DNA of 64,000 bases from Gammaproteobacteria bacterium MOLA455 (GCA_000511875.1 AZIN01000004.1:186001-250000), one strand, 5' to 3'; counted from the first letter of the stretch, positions 47,529 through 56,840 are shown. The notes: a model not told the origin generated them from the sequence alone. Numbers and translations are program-made.

Positions 47529-49946
47529 ATGAGCACCCCTATGTTAACGCGCTATGAGCAGGCTCATCGCATATTAAAAAGCAAAAAAAATAACGATATC
47601 GTTAGAAACGATACGGTGTACCCCCACTGGATAAACAACGACGCTGATGGCTCAGGCAGTGATTACTTTTGGTATCAAAAGCAAACCGCTGCTGGTAAGG
47701 AGTTCCGGTGGGTGGATGTTCGCGCCGAGACGAACGAACCTGCCTTCGATCACGTTTTGTTGGCAAGCTTATTGACCGATGCGATAGTGAATTTTAAGGA
47801 GCCGATTGAAGATCATCAAGAAACCACAGGCCGGACGATCAACCCCTTAGACCTGCCATTGACCGCCATGACAATCAACGCAGCCAACAAGGAAGGCACT
47901 TTACAGATTAGCTTTACCGCGATGGATAAACGCTGGCTCTTCGAACCCGATACTGCATCACTCAAAGAGGCTCCTCCTGCACAGCTACACGGTTTTATTT
48001 CCCCTGACGGTAAAAAAACAGCCTTTGTCCGTGAACACAATATCTGGATTAGGGATGTATCCAGTGGTGAAGAAAAACAGCTGACACAGGACGGCGTAGA
48101 GACAGGCGTTAATGGAGAATCTGCTGCTGGCATGGAGGATATCTTGCTCTGGTCAGGTGACTCACAATGCCTTTTGTTTACCAAGCTAGACAACAGAGAG
48201 ACCAAAACCAGGCACTCTATAAATTATGTGCCTCTTGATGGTAGTCTGGAGGCTGAGCTCGTGGAATCAACTCTGCCTCGTGGTGGTGATGAATCCATCG
48301 GTGGCTGGCGATTAATTGTTGTTAATGTCAGTACAGGCGAAACACAAAAAGCAAATTACCCAGTCATTCCTCAGATTGCTTGTGGCTACCATCTAGACGG
48401 TTTTCTGACCGCCGGTCTTGCGTGGTGGTCAGCAGACAATCAATGCGTGTTCTTTGTCGATTCCCCCCGGGACGTGAGAACCGTTCGTGTTGTTGAATGG
48501 GATATCCTGTCAAGTAGCACTCGGGTCGTGTTTGAAGAAGCCGATGATATTGCCGTCAGATTACGTCATGATATTACAAGCCCCCCCATCTTAGCCCCAC
48601 TGCCCGAGACGAATGAGCTCATTTGGTTCTCTGAACGCAGTGGTTGGGGGCATTTATACCTTTATGACCTGAACTCCGGAGAGCTCAAACACCAAATTAC
48701 CGGCGCCTCAGGGAATAAAGAGCCTTTAGCCCATAACAATTGGCTGGTTCACAGCATTTTGCATGTTGACGCTGAACGGCGCGAGCTGTTAATACAAACT
48801 GCCGGACGTGACCCCAGTATCAACCCCTATTACCGTGATGTCTGTAAGGTGAATATCGACTCAGGGCAATTAACCCCTATTCTCTCAGAAAACTATGAAC
48901 ACAACGTCTATAAAACGATCGACGGGACGTCTCTGGATTATGTGCGATCTCATTACAACCTGCTCGGTGATGTGAATATTCGCCGTGTTTACTCGGGTGG
49001 GGTGTCTTCTACGGGCCAGTATTTAATCGCTACTCGGTCACGTGTCGATACCGCGCCTGAAACCCTGTTGATTGACCGTAATGGCCGAGAGATACTCACC
49101 GTCGAGGCCGCTGATACCTCAGATCTACCAACAGACTGGCAATGGCCCGAGTCAGTCAAGCTCAAAGCTGCTGATGGTGAAACCGACATTTATGCTGTGG
49201 TGTTTCGTCCACCCGGTTTTTCACCGGAGCAATCCTACCCGATAGTGGATTTACGTCCCTCTACTCGTGGCTTCCGAAACCTTCCTGTGGGATCTTTTGT
49301 CAATACCATGCAGTATGGGACCATTTATTACCAAGCTGCAGCCATGGCGGTACTGGGTTTTGTGGTGGTCTGCATTGCAGGTCGAGGTACCCCAAGTCGG
49401 AGCAAAGCCTTTTATACCCATCACTATGGTGACCATGCTTTTAGCAATGACTTCAATGATCGTATCGCGGGCATACGCCAATTAGCAGAACGCTATCCCT
49501 ATATGGATATTAACCGCGTGGGTATCAGCGGCGATGAGTGGCCCATTAACAATGTGATCTATGCATCACTGTTGCATTCGAGCTTTTACAAAGTCACCGT
49601 GCTCCACTGTATGTGCGATCCCCGTTTTGCGCTTGCAATAGTCGCTGATACCACAGAGATGACGATATCCAAAATGACACCGCCTAGAACGCCTTACCCA
49701 GAAGACTGTGTTGAATCGTTTAGCGGCAAGCTGTTATTGATACAGGGATTGAGAGGATCGTCAATCGAACCTTCTTCTCGTTTGGTTAACGCCTTAGTCA
49801 ACACTAATAAGGATGTTGATATGCTCTGTGTGCCTAATTTATTGCATATGGTAACGCCCTATACACTGCGACGCGAATGGGATTACTTGGTTACCCATTT
49901 GATGGGGGGGGAGCCTCCAGAGCAATTTTTATTGACGACCTATTAG
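47529..49946 (+). CDS. S9 (DPP IV/prolyl oligopeptidase)-like protein with degenerate triad, copy 2
   Basis: An 805-residue paralogue of the gene at 43442, with long identical DNA blocks and the same N-terminus (MSTPMLTRYEQAHRILK). The nucleophile site reads SGDEWPIN with Glu E670 in place of Ser; the Asp loop QGLRGSSIE (739-747) lacks the usual acid; His H773 is kept. Both copies keep the GRGT and YPYMDINRVGI frames, so the loss of Ser and Asp is ancestral and specific, and is kept without other decay. That argues for selection on a non-peptidase function. Confidence 0.85.
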   Translation: MSTPMLTRYEQAHRILKSKKNNDIVRNDTVYPHWINNDADGSGSDYFWYQKQTAAGKEFRWVDVRAETNEPAFDHVLLASLLTDAIVNFKEPIEDHQETTGRTINPLDLPLTAMTINAANKEGTLQISFTAMDKRWLFEPDTASLKEAPPAQLHGFISPDGKKTAFVREHNIWIRDVSSGEEKQLTQDGVETGVNGESAAGMEDILLWSGDSQCLLFTKLDNRETKTRHSINYVPLDGSLEAELVESTLPRGGDESIGGWRLIVVNVSTGETQKANYPVIPQIACGYHLDGFLTAGLAWWSADNQCVFFVDSPRDVRTVRVVEWDILSSSTRVVFEEADDIAVRLRHDITSPPILAPLPETNELIWFSERSGWGHLYLYDLNSGELKHQITGASGNKEPLAHNNWLVHSILHVDAERRELLIQTAGRDPSINPYYRDVCKVNIDSGQLTPILSENYEHNVYKTIDGTSLDYVRSHYNLLGDVNIRRVYSGGVSSTGQYLIATRSRVDTAPETLLIDRNGREILTVEAADTSDLPTDWQWPESVKLKAADGETDIYAVVFRPPGFSPEQSYPIVDLRPSTRGFRNLPVGSFVNTMQYGTIYYQAAAMAVLGFVVVCIAGRGTPSRSKAFYTHHYGDHAFSNDFNDRIAGIRQLAERYPYMDINRVGISGDEWPINNVIYASLLHSSFYKVTVLHCMCDPRFALAIVADTTEMTISKMTPPRTPYPEDCVESFSGKLLLIQGLRGSSIEPSSRLVNALVNTNKDVDMLCVPNLLHMVTPYTLRREWDYLVTHLMGGEPPEQFLLTTY

Positions 49947-50208
49947 TCTCAATTGATGGCGCGACTATTGTGCTGTGCTTACTTTTTCTTAGGGCGTCAT
50001 CAATAATTTCTTGCCTGCCAGACTTATTTAAAATTGGATTATTCAAAGGTGCCATCAAGTTTGGCTCATCGTGCTAATCAGGATTTTCTCTAAGCCAAGG
50101 TTGACGTCTTATACGAATGGAGGTGGAGTTTTCCATTCGTTGTGTCTTATGGCGGTTGAATAATTTAAATCCAGCGCTCCAGAAAAAAGAATCATCGAGC
50201 TATTAAAA

Positions 50209-51693
50209 ATGAAGTCTCTTACCGATTTAGACCAAACCATTAACCAAGCCTTGCAGGACTGGCACATTCCCGGCGCCGCAGTTGCTGTAGTTAAAGGCGA
50301 TGAAACCCTACACATGAAAGGCCATGGCTTTAGGGATGTTGAGCAAGGCCTACCCATCACCGAACACACCCGTTTCCCCATCGCATCCATGACCAAACCC
50401 TTCACCGCCATGGGCGCCGCTATTTTGGTGGAAGAGGGTCTCTTAAATTGGGACCAACCCATTCGCGATGTACTCCCCGATTTTCGCCTGTACGACGACT
50501 ACGCCACAAGCCACGCCACACTGCGCGATCTGCTCAGCCATCGCACGGGCTTACCTCGCCATGACGCTACTTGGCACGGCACCGGCAAAAGCCGACAAGC
50601 CTTGTTTGATGGTTTGCGCCACCTAAAACCCAACGCCGATTTTAGAAACCGCTGGCAATACAACAACTTAATGTATGAAGTCGTCGGCTTACTCTGTGCC
50701 AAGGTATCCGGCGCTGACAGTTGGGAGTCTTTTATCCAAGCGCGAGTGATTGATCCGCTGGGCTTAAGCGCAACCACGGCCAATGCAGAACCTGAAGGCA
50801 GCACGCGGTTTACCGATATCGCCTTACCGTATCGCCTAAAAAACAGCGACAGTGAACCGAGCCGTATCCCCGTCTATAAGAACCCTTTGGGCCCGGCCGG
50901 TTCGATTCACAGCACCTTAACCGACCTGGTGACGTGGATTAAAGTGCATACCCACGGCGGCATGAGTAACGGCCTGCAATTAGTCTCCCCCGAAAACCTC
51001 GCCGTGATGCACACCCCGCATATGATAATTCCCGCCACGGCCCAACAAAAAAACTTAATGAACCACGGTTTATTTGCCTACGGTTTGGGTTGGTTTATCG
51101 AACCTTATCAAGGCGTCACGCTCTACCATCACGGTGGCAACATTGGCGGCTTTAGCCTGATGGCCGCCTTTGTACCCCAAGAAGCGATTGGGGTAGTGGT
51201 GCTGACCAACTGTAAGGGCAAAGCCATGGCCAAGGCTTTGATGTATCACGCACTGGATGTGGCATTAGGCATCGACCCCGCTCACACCAAAAACTGGAGT
51301 GCTGAATTTTTAAACGCGGCTCAACAAACGGAGCAGGAGGCGAACAATGCCCTAGCCCAATCCGCGGCCGACCAAGTTAAAAACGCCTCGGCCAGCCATG
51401 CGCTGGAAGACTATGCCGGTACCTACACCGCCCCTGGTTACGCCGATATTCTCGTAAAGTGTGAAGATAAAACCTTGTCGGCCCTCTACGCCGGTGAATG
51501 GTATGCCGTGCATCACTACCACTACGATGTGTTTGAACTGGATCGAGAAGAAACCTATGGCGACAGAGTGAAGTTTTCCTTTGCGTTGGATAACAGCGGT
51601 TCCATCGGTGCTTTAAATTATCCCATTGAACCCGAAATCGGCACGACTTGTTTTACGCGCTTGCACAAAGCTGCGAAAGAACCGCAAGCCTAG
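50209..51693 (+). CDS. Class C beta-lactamase-fold serine hydrolase
   Basis: A 494-residue protein of the penicillin-binding-protein/beta-lactamase class C group. SxxK is S60-M-T-K63, YxN is Y151-N-N153, and HHGG at 307-310 occupies the KTG-equivalent place. A C-terminal lipocalin/DUF3471-like domain (about 400-490) follows. No signal peptide is visible, so it is probably cytoplasmic; D-amino-acid amidase or esterase activity on a peptide is inferred rather than antibiotic hydrolysis. It begins a close-spaced series with the M17 aminopeptidase and PLP enzyme. Confidence 0.88.
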   Translation: MKSLTDLDQTINQALQDWHIPGAAVAVVKGDETLHMKGHGFRDVEQGLPITEHTRFPIASMTKPFTAMGAAILVEEGLLNWDQPIRDVLPDFRLYDDYATSHATLRDLLSHRTGLPRHDATWHGTGKSRQALFDGLRHLKPNADFRNRWQYNNLMYEVVGLLCAKVSGADSWESFIQARVIDPLGLSATTANAEPEGSTRFTDIALPYRLKNSDSEPSRIPVYKNPLGPAGSIHSTLTDLVTWIKVHTHGGMSNGLQLVSPENLAVMHTPHMIIPATAQQKNLMNHGLFAYGLGWFIEPYQGVTLYHHGGNIGGFSLMAAFVPQEAIGVVVLTNCKGKAMAKALMYHALDVALGIDPAHTKNWSAEFLNAAQQTEQEANNALAQSAADQVKNASASHALEDYAGTYTAPGYADILVKCEDKTLSALYAGEWYAVHHYHYDVFELDREETYGDRVKFSFALDNSGSIGALNYPIEPEIGTTCFTRLHKAAKEPQA

Positions 51694-51764
51694 CCGCATC
51701 ATCACACGCTTTTTCAAACTGACACTCACATTTCAAACAGGCACCCACAAACAAAAGGCACAAC

Positions 51765-53147
51765 ATGACATCACTATTTGCCACCGGCACACAGGGCACG
51801 CCCATCACCATACTCCAAAGCGATCAATTCCCCCACTGGCTGGAAAACCAATCGTCACCCACCAAAACCTGGATGACCGCATCGGGTTATCAAGGCCAAG
51901 GGCTGTGCTTAATCCCAAACCGCGAAGGCCATCTCAGTCAGGTGGTTTATGGCGTAGACGACATCAATCATCACTTCGCCTGTGGCGATTTGATCAGCCA
52001 ATTACCCGAAGGCGAATTTCGCATTGAGGGCGATGACGATTTAATCAAACGTACCGCCTTCGCTTGGGGGGTGGGCGCCTACCGTTTTCAGCGCTACAAA
52101 AATGGTAACGATCCAATGCCGACTTTGGTTTTGCCCAATGAATCCTTAAAAGTCACCACAGAGCGTGAAGTCGACGCCGTTAACCTTGTTCGGGATCTGA
52201 TCAATACGCCCGCGCAAGACATGATGCCCGAACACCTGGGCGACTGTGTGGCATCACTGGCCGAGACCTTTGCTGCCGACGTCGAGCAGATCATTGGCGA
52301 CGACTTGCTCACCCATAATTACCCCACAATCCACGCCGTGGGACGCGCTAGTGAGCATGCGCCGCGTCTGATTGATTTGCGCTGGTGCCATAAGCGTGGC
52401 GAGAAAAGTGGAGAGGAGAACCTGCCCAAAATTACGCTAGTAGGGAAGGGTGTGTGTTTTGACAGCGGCGGCCTCGATGTCAAAAGCGCCGATGGCATGC
52501 GCAACATGAAAAAGGACATGGGTGGCGCCGCCCACGCCATTGCCTTGGCCCAACTCATCATGGCCCATCAACTGCCCGTGCGTTTGCGCCTGTTGATTCC
52601 CGCCGTTGAAAACGCCATTGCCCACAACGCCTATCGGCCCGGTGATGTGATCAAAACCCGCAAAGGCCTCACTGTGGAAATCCACAATACCGACGCCGAA
52701 GGTCGACTGGTGTTGTGCGATGCCTTGGCCGAAGCCGATACCGAATCGCCCGACCTACTGATCGACTTTGCCACTTTAACCGGCAGCTGCCGGGTTGCCT
52801 TGGGTACCGAACTGGCCGGTTTGTTTAGCAACCGCAAAGACCTCGCGGCGAAACTGTGCGAAGCGGGCGAAGCCATCAATGACCCCGTTTGTGCGCTGCC
52901 GTTGCACGCGCCTTATCGAGACTTTCTCAACAGTGACATTGCCGATTTGGTCAACTGCCCCTCAAGCCCAAAAGGCGCGGCCATTGTTGCCGCGCTGTAT
53001 TTAGAATCCTTTATCAGCGACAGCACACCGTGGTGCCACTTCGACATCATGGCGTGGAACACCCGCGCTTTGCCAGGGCGTCCGGTGGGTGGTGAAGCCA
53101 TGGGCTTGCGCGCCATGTTTGACTATTTGGTGGCGACCTATGGTTAA
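51765..53147 (+). CDS. M17 leucyl aminopeptidase
   Basis: A 460-residue two-metal aminopeptidase. The metal-site residues are all in place: VGKGVCFDSGGLDVK, MKKDMGGAA and NTDAEGRLVLCDAL. The N-terminal domain (1-150) is divergent, as common in family variants. It removes N-terminal residues from peptides in the cytoplasm. It is between the serine hydrolase (71 bases) and PLP enzyme (24 bases), consistent with stepwise breakdown of an imported peptide. Confidence 0.93.
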   Translation: MTSLFATGTQGTPITILQSDQFPHWLENQSSPTKTWMTASGYQGQGLCLIPNREGHLSQVVYGVDDINHHFACGDLISQLPEGEFRIEGDDDLIKRTAFAWGVGAYRFQRYKNGNDPMPTLVLPNESLKVTTEREVDAVNLVRDLINTPAQDMMPEHLGDCVASLAETFAADVEQIIGDDLLTHNYPTIHAVGRASEHAPRLIDLRWCHKRGEKSGEENLPKITLVGKGVCFDSGGLDVKSADGMRNMKKDMGGAAHAIALAQLIMAHQLPVRLRLLIPAVENAIAHNAYRPGDVIKTRKGLTVEIHNTDAEGRLVLCDALAEADTESPDLLIDFATLTGSCRVALGTELAGLFSNRKDLAAKLCEAGEAINDPVCALPLHAPYRDFLNSDIADLVNCPSSPKGAAIVAALYLESFISDSTPWCHFDIMAWNTRALPGRPVGGEAMGLRAMFDYLVATYG

Positions 53148-53171
53148 GGCAATCGACATTCCCGTGGGGCA

Positions 53172-54260
53172 ATGGTCATGAGCTTAATGCAAAGCCCGCC
53201 CGCGGCCAAAACCCTTATTGATGGCACTGAGTTTGATTACTTCTGTGGCACTGGCTATTTCGCCTTGCACGGCCACCCGGACTTGATCGATGCGGCTTGC
53301 CACGCCACGCAACAATACGGCCTGGGGCCCGCCACCAGAACCTTTGATCATCCCGTCTTGTTAGCGGTTGAAACCCAGGCCGCCCGGTTTTTTGACACCG
53401 AAGCGGCGCATTATTATGTGTCGGGTTACTTGGGCAATACCCTGTTACTAAAAGGCTTGGCACCGGACTATGATGTGATATTGATTGACAGTGAATCACA
53501 TTATTCGGTGTTTGACGGTGCAGCCGCATCGGGAAAACCCACTGTGCGTTTTGCCCATGCCGACCCCGACGCCTTGCGCGACACCCTGCGCGCAACACTC
53601 AAGCCCGGCCAGCGACCCTTGGTGATTACCGATGGCATCTTTCCCACCTCGGGGCGCATTGCGCCCTTGCCAGCCTATCATCAGATTTTAAAAGACTATG
53701 ACCAGGCACTGCTCTGCGTAGACGATGCCCATGCCACCGGTGTGCTGGGCAAAAAAGGGCAGGGCACGCTGGAGTATTTAGGGCTTCAGGGTGAGGGCTG
53801 TTATAGCTCGGGCACTTTGAGTAAAGCGCTGGGTGGATTTGGTGGCATCATTGCCGGGAGCGAATCGTTCATAAAAAAGGTCGCACTAAAAGGTGCCAGC
53901 CCCGTGCCTTTGGCGGCGGCTGCGGCTTCGGCCACAGCACTGTCTTTGTTGATGCAACAACCCCATCTGCGTCAAACCCTTTGGGACAATGCGCGTTATG
54001 CCAAAGCGGCATTTCGGGCGATGGGGTTTACCGATATACCGGACACACCGGTGCCGTTTTTTTGTTTGAGTGGTGGGGGACTTGACTATAAAACCATTCA
54101 AGAGGAACTGCACAAGCAAGGTAGGGCGGTGTTGTATATTCCCGAGGGGGGTTATACCGAAGTTCCAGCGGGAGGGGCGATTCGGATTGCGATTTTTTCA
54201 ACGCATACGAAGGCTCAAATTGATTGTTTGGTGGCGGCTGTGAGTGTTTTGCTGCGGTGA
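53172..54260 (+). CDS. PLP-dependent alpha-oxoamine synthase-like enzyme (AONS/aminotransferase fold)
   Basis: A 362-residue fold-type I PLP protein. CVDDAHATGVLG (D184, H187) and the Schiff-base Lys K218 in SGTLSKALGGFGG are as in 8-amino-7-oxononanoate synthase and glycine C-acetyltransferase. No biotin genes are nearby, so a role in amino-acid breakdown (a thiolysis of a 2-amino-3-oxo acid) or in synthesis of an oxoamine is possible; the substrate is unknown. Its last ~97 codons and stop recur 1.8 kb downstream at 55782. Confidence 0.88.
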   Translation: MVMSLMQSPPAAKTLIDGTEFDYFCGTGYFALHGHPDLIDAACHATQQYGLGPATRTFDHPVLLAVETQAARFFDTEAAHYYVSGYLGNTLLLKGLAPDYDVILIDSESHYSVFDGAAASGKPTVRFAHADPDALRDTLRATLKPGQRPLVITDGIFPTSGRIAPLPAYHQILKDYDQALLCVDDAHATGVLGKKGQGTLEYLGLQGEGCYSSGTLSKALGGFGGIIAGSESFIKKVALKGASPVPLAAAAASATALSLLMQQPHLRQTLWDNARYAKAAFRAMGFTDIPDTPVPFFCLSGGGLDYKTIQEELHKQGRAVLYIPEGGYTEVPAGGAIRIAIFSTHTKAQIDCLVAAVSVLLR

Positions 54261-54264
54261 TTCT
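53968..54264 (+). repeat. Duplicated gene 3' end, copy A (in the PLP gene)
   Basis: These 297 bases recur at 55782-56078 with few differences, at a constant offset of 1814 bases. The homology begins at TGCGTCAAACCC and ends just after the stop with GTGATTCT. Confidence 0.93.
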
Positions 54265-54486
54265 CTATGCCTGTCTGGATACCGAAGTTAAGGTCTTCAT
54301 CATTGAGCATTGATGGGTGAAAGTATGGCTTTAAAACTCGATCTTTATGGTGTCTGGCAGAGGCGACGAAAAATTGAGTCATATTACGCACCAACGATAT
54401 CTTTCTCACTGCCATGAATCCCTCTCAAGTATGAAGGGTAGTTATGATGGCAGATATTCACTCAATCTTAACTATCGAGGAAATTT

Positions 54487-54692
54487 CATGCCCCTTTTCA
54501 TTTGGCTATTGCAGTTAATAACTTGGAACAAGCAAGAAGGTTTTATACTTCACTATTTGGCGCCGAGGTTGGCCGAGAGTCTGAAAAGTGGATAGAGTTA
54601 AATTTTTCGGACATCAACTTTCAGTACACCTTAAGCCAGAAGAAGTGGCTAATTCAGAAACCAATGAAGTAGATGGTGGCGCAGTTTTTTGC
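54487..54692 (+). pseudogene. Frameshifted, truncated VOC (glyoxalase-fold) gene
   Basis: Frame 1 from 54493 reads PFHLAIAVNNLEQARRF then GRESEKWIELNFSD; around 54624 the match passes to another frame, HLKPEEVANSETNEVDGGAV. Together these resemble the first half of COG3565-type VOC proteins (family pattern WIDFN...HL.PEE...TN.VDG). There is no in-frame start and the second half is missing. It fills most of the 467-base gap before the alpha/beta hydrolase. Confidence 0.68.
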
Positions 54693-54727
54693 GTAAAAAC
54701 TTTTAAAGAACGTAAGCGGATAAATCC

Positions 54728-55675
54728 ATGGGTCGATTGATATCTAATAGTGAAGAGGATGAAAATGCAGTGAAAACATATGTATACAAGAGAGTTGGTG
54801 CACTAGAGATAAAGGCCGATGTTTACAGGAGATCCGGCGGAGAAAATAGACCTGTGATCTTATGGATACACGGTGGTGCTTTGGTGATGGGTTCTCGAAC
54901 TTCATTGCCTCCTACTAAACAGTTTGAACGGTATATGACCGCGGGCTATATTCTGGTTTCCATTGATTATCGGCTGTCTCCTGTAACTAAGCTTGCTGAG
55001 ATAATAGAGGATGTTGAAGACGCCTATGCATGGTTGAGACGCGAAGGTCCACATTTATTTAAGGCTGACCCTGAGCGAATAGTCGTAATGGGAATGTCCG
55101 CAGGAGGGTATCTTGCACTAATATCTGGTTTCAGTTTGAGCCCGCGTCCGAAGGCGTTAGTGTCATTCTATGGCTATGGTGACATCACCGGTGAGTGGCA
55201 GTCAAAACCTTGTTCATTTTATATGGAAACCCAGCCGATTGTTTCGAAAGAGTCAGCATATAAAGCGTACACAGAGAAGGTAATAACCAATACAGATTCT
55301 TTGGAAGGTGAGGATTTAAAATATCAGAGTGATTTCTATATTTACTGTCGCCAGAATGGCTTATTGCCCAATGAAATTGGAGGTCATGATCCAGAAAAAG
55401 AACCCGGTTGGTTTGTCAATTATGAGCCGAGAAAAAATGTTACTGGAAACTATCCACCAACACTGTTGCTTCATGGAGAAAAGGACACAGATGTGATTTT
55501 CGAGCAGGCTGTTCTAATGGCTGAAGAATTAAAACGTCACGGTGTCGAACATTATTTGATTTCACAGCCTCATTGGGGTCATGTTTTTGACCATGAAGAG
55601 GAAGACTCGACGGTTCAGGATGCTCATGATAGAGTTCTGAGTTTTCTCTCAAATTTTATGAAAGACGACACATGA
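54728..55675 (+). CDS. Alpha/beta hydrolase (hormone-sensitive-lipase-like)
   Basis: A 315-residue hydrolase: oxyanion-hole HGGALVMG, nucleophile GMSAGG with S124, an Asp in HGEKDTDVIF, and His in HWGHVFDHEE. These suit a cytoplasmic esterase or lipase of the HSL family. There is no signal peptide. Base use is more AT-rich than the PLP gene upstream, and the gene is bracketed by two copies of that gene's 3' end, consistent with insertion of foreign DNA. Substrate unknown. Confidence 0.9.
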   Translation: MGRLISNSEEDENAVKTYVYKRVGALEIKADVYRRSGGENRPVILWIHGGALVMGSRTSLPPTKQFERYMTAGYILVSIDYRLSPVTKLAEIIEDVEDAYAWLRREGPHLFKADPERIVVMGMSAGGYLALISGFSLSPRPKALVSFYGYGDITGEWQSKPCSFYMETQPIVSKESAYKAYTEKVITNTDSLEGEDLKYQSDFYIYCRQNGLLPNEIGGHDPEKEPGWFVNYEPRKNVTGNYPPTLLLHGEKDTDVIFEQAVLMAEELKRHGVEHYLISQPHWGHVFDHEEEDSTVQDAHDRVLSFLSNFMKDDT

Positions 55676-55774
55676 CTTACCGGGCCAAAGTCCAGCCCTA
55701 GTGTGAGGTCCAAGAATACTTAAGGCGAGCCGAGGAGCCTGGAATTCTCCTTCAGAGAGACCAAAAGTCCTTCT

Positions 55775-56074
55775 GTGCGATTGCGTCAAACCCTTTGGTA
55801 CAATGCGCGCTATGCCAAAGCCGCGTTTCGGGCGATAGGGTTTACCGATATACCGGACACGCCGGTGCCGTTTTTTTGTTTGAGTGGTGGGGGACTTGAC
55901 TATAAAACTATTCAGAAGGAACTGCATAAGCAAGGTAGGGCGGCGTTGTATATTCCTGAGGGGGGTTATACCGAAGTGCCAGCGGGTGGGGCGATTCGGA
56001 TTGCGATTTTTTCAACGCATACGAAGGCTCAAATTGATTGTTTGGTGGCGGCGGTGAGTGTTTTGCTGCGGTGA
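55775..56074 (+). pseudogene. C-terminal fragment of the AONS-like PLP enzyme
   Basis: The frame encodes about the last 97 residues of the PLP enzyme at 53172 (GFTDIPDTPVPFFCL, GGYTEVPAGGAIRIAIFS), joined upstream to unrelated sequence at about 55782. There is no domain with the catalytic Lys. It is the outer copy of the repeat flanking the alpha/beta hydrolase. Confidence 0.9.
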
Positions 56075-56078
56075 TTCT
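55782..56078 (+). repeat. Duplicated gene 3' end, copy B (remnant)
   Basis: Second copy of the 3' end of the PLP gene at 53172-54260. It keeps an open frame (55775-56074, 99 codons) but lacks the rest of the gene, including the PLP lysine, so it cannot be a functional enzyme. Confidence 0.93.
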
Positions 56079-56161
56079 AGTAGCTAGATGGAATGTATTA
56101 ATCGCTCTAACTTCACTGAATATATGCAAGCGATGTTTTATCGACAGGGTTTCGGCGTTTT

Positions 56162-56189
56162 TAAAACCGGGGTCATAAAACCGGGGTCA
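56162..56189. repeat. Short tandem repeat TAAAACCGGGGTCA x2
   Basis: Two perfect 14-base units in the 260-base gap before the zinc-ribbon gene, followed by GATGAAAG. GGGGTCAG motifs of this kind often neighbour REP-associated transposase relics; no such gene is seen here. Confidence 0.7.
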
Positions 56190-56343
56190 GATGAAAGTTT
56201 TCAAAACCGAAGAAAACGGACGGGGCGGAAAATATGTCTCAACTGAGACAGGCGCTTTTAATGTTTGCAATAAACGACGGTTGTTAGGGTAATAAAAAAC
56301 ATTGCATTAACGTAAGGAATAAACCATTTCCAGGAAGGAAATT

Positions 56344-56728
56344 ATGCAAACTGAAATCGTACTAGAAGATTGCCCCCATTGTGGTGGCGACGCTAAATTT
56401 GCCGGTCTAGCCGATTGGGCTTATCTGTCTAATATTGTTTTTTGTCCCAGCTGTTTGGTTAAAGGGCCTCAGGCTCCTAACTATCATCTGGCTGCGCTTA
56501 TGTGGAATAAACGGGTTGATGCTGGGCCTGTGGCGGCTGATGCTTGTTGCCAAGGCCTGTCCCTTCTGTGCGGAGGAAGTTGTTGTTGAGGGCAATAATG
56601 GCCGGGGTAATGAGCCTGGGCATGAGGGTACGCTGTACTTTACGGCCTGTTCGAGTTGTTTGGGGCGTGGGCCTCATGTGCGCGACAAAGATGCGACGGT
56701 TGAGGCTTGGAATCGTCGAGTTGATTGA
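56344..56728 (+). pseudogene. Frameshifted double zinc-ribbon (Lar-like) gene
   Basis: Frame 1 from 56344 encodes one Lar-type zinc ribbon (CPHCGG...FCPSC...LMWNKRVD). A second ribbon (CPFCAEE...CSSC...VEAWNRRVD) is in frame 2, ending at 56728. The break is near 56541-56547. Either one base was gained in a two-domain gene or it is a programmed or sequencing frameshift. Lar-like proteins counter host restriction in phages; this role is only by resemblance. The first part alone would be an 81-residue ORF ending in CGGSCC. Confidence 0.7.
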
Positions 56729-56840
56729 CTGCTGGGGCTTATCATTATTGAGCTCATGCTGGCTGCAACGAGTAACAACATAATTCGATTGGTTAGAATT
56801 TAACAAGAGTCATACAAACCCCTCCACTTGGAACAAATAG

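Noticed and set aside
40651-54260. Lasso peptide biosynthesis cluster
   Set aside because: The receptor/S9/FecI-FecR layout is similar, but no precursor peptide, B protease or lasso cyclase (C) gene is present and the S9 proteins lack the catalytic Ser.
53172-54260. bioF for biotin synthesis
   Set aside because: The fold fits, but no bioB/bioC/bioD genes are near and the gene sits with peptidases.
55676-55780. Group II intron or IS end around the GTGAG/CTTAAGGCGAGCC stretch
   Set aside because: No intron-encoded protein, inverted repeats or target-site duplication could be seen.
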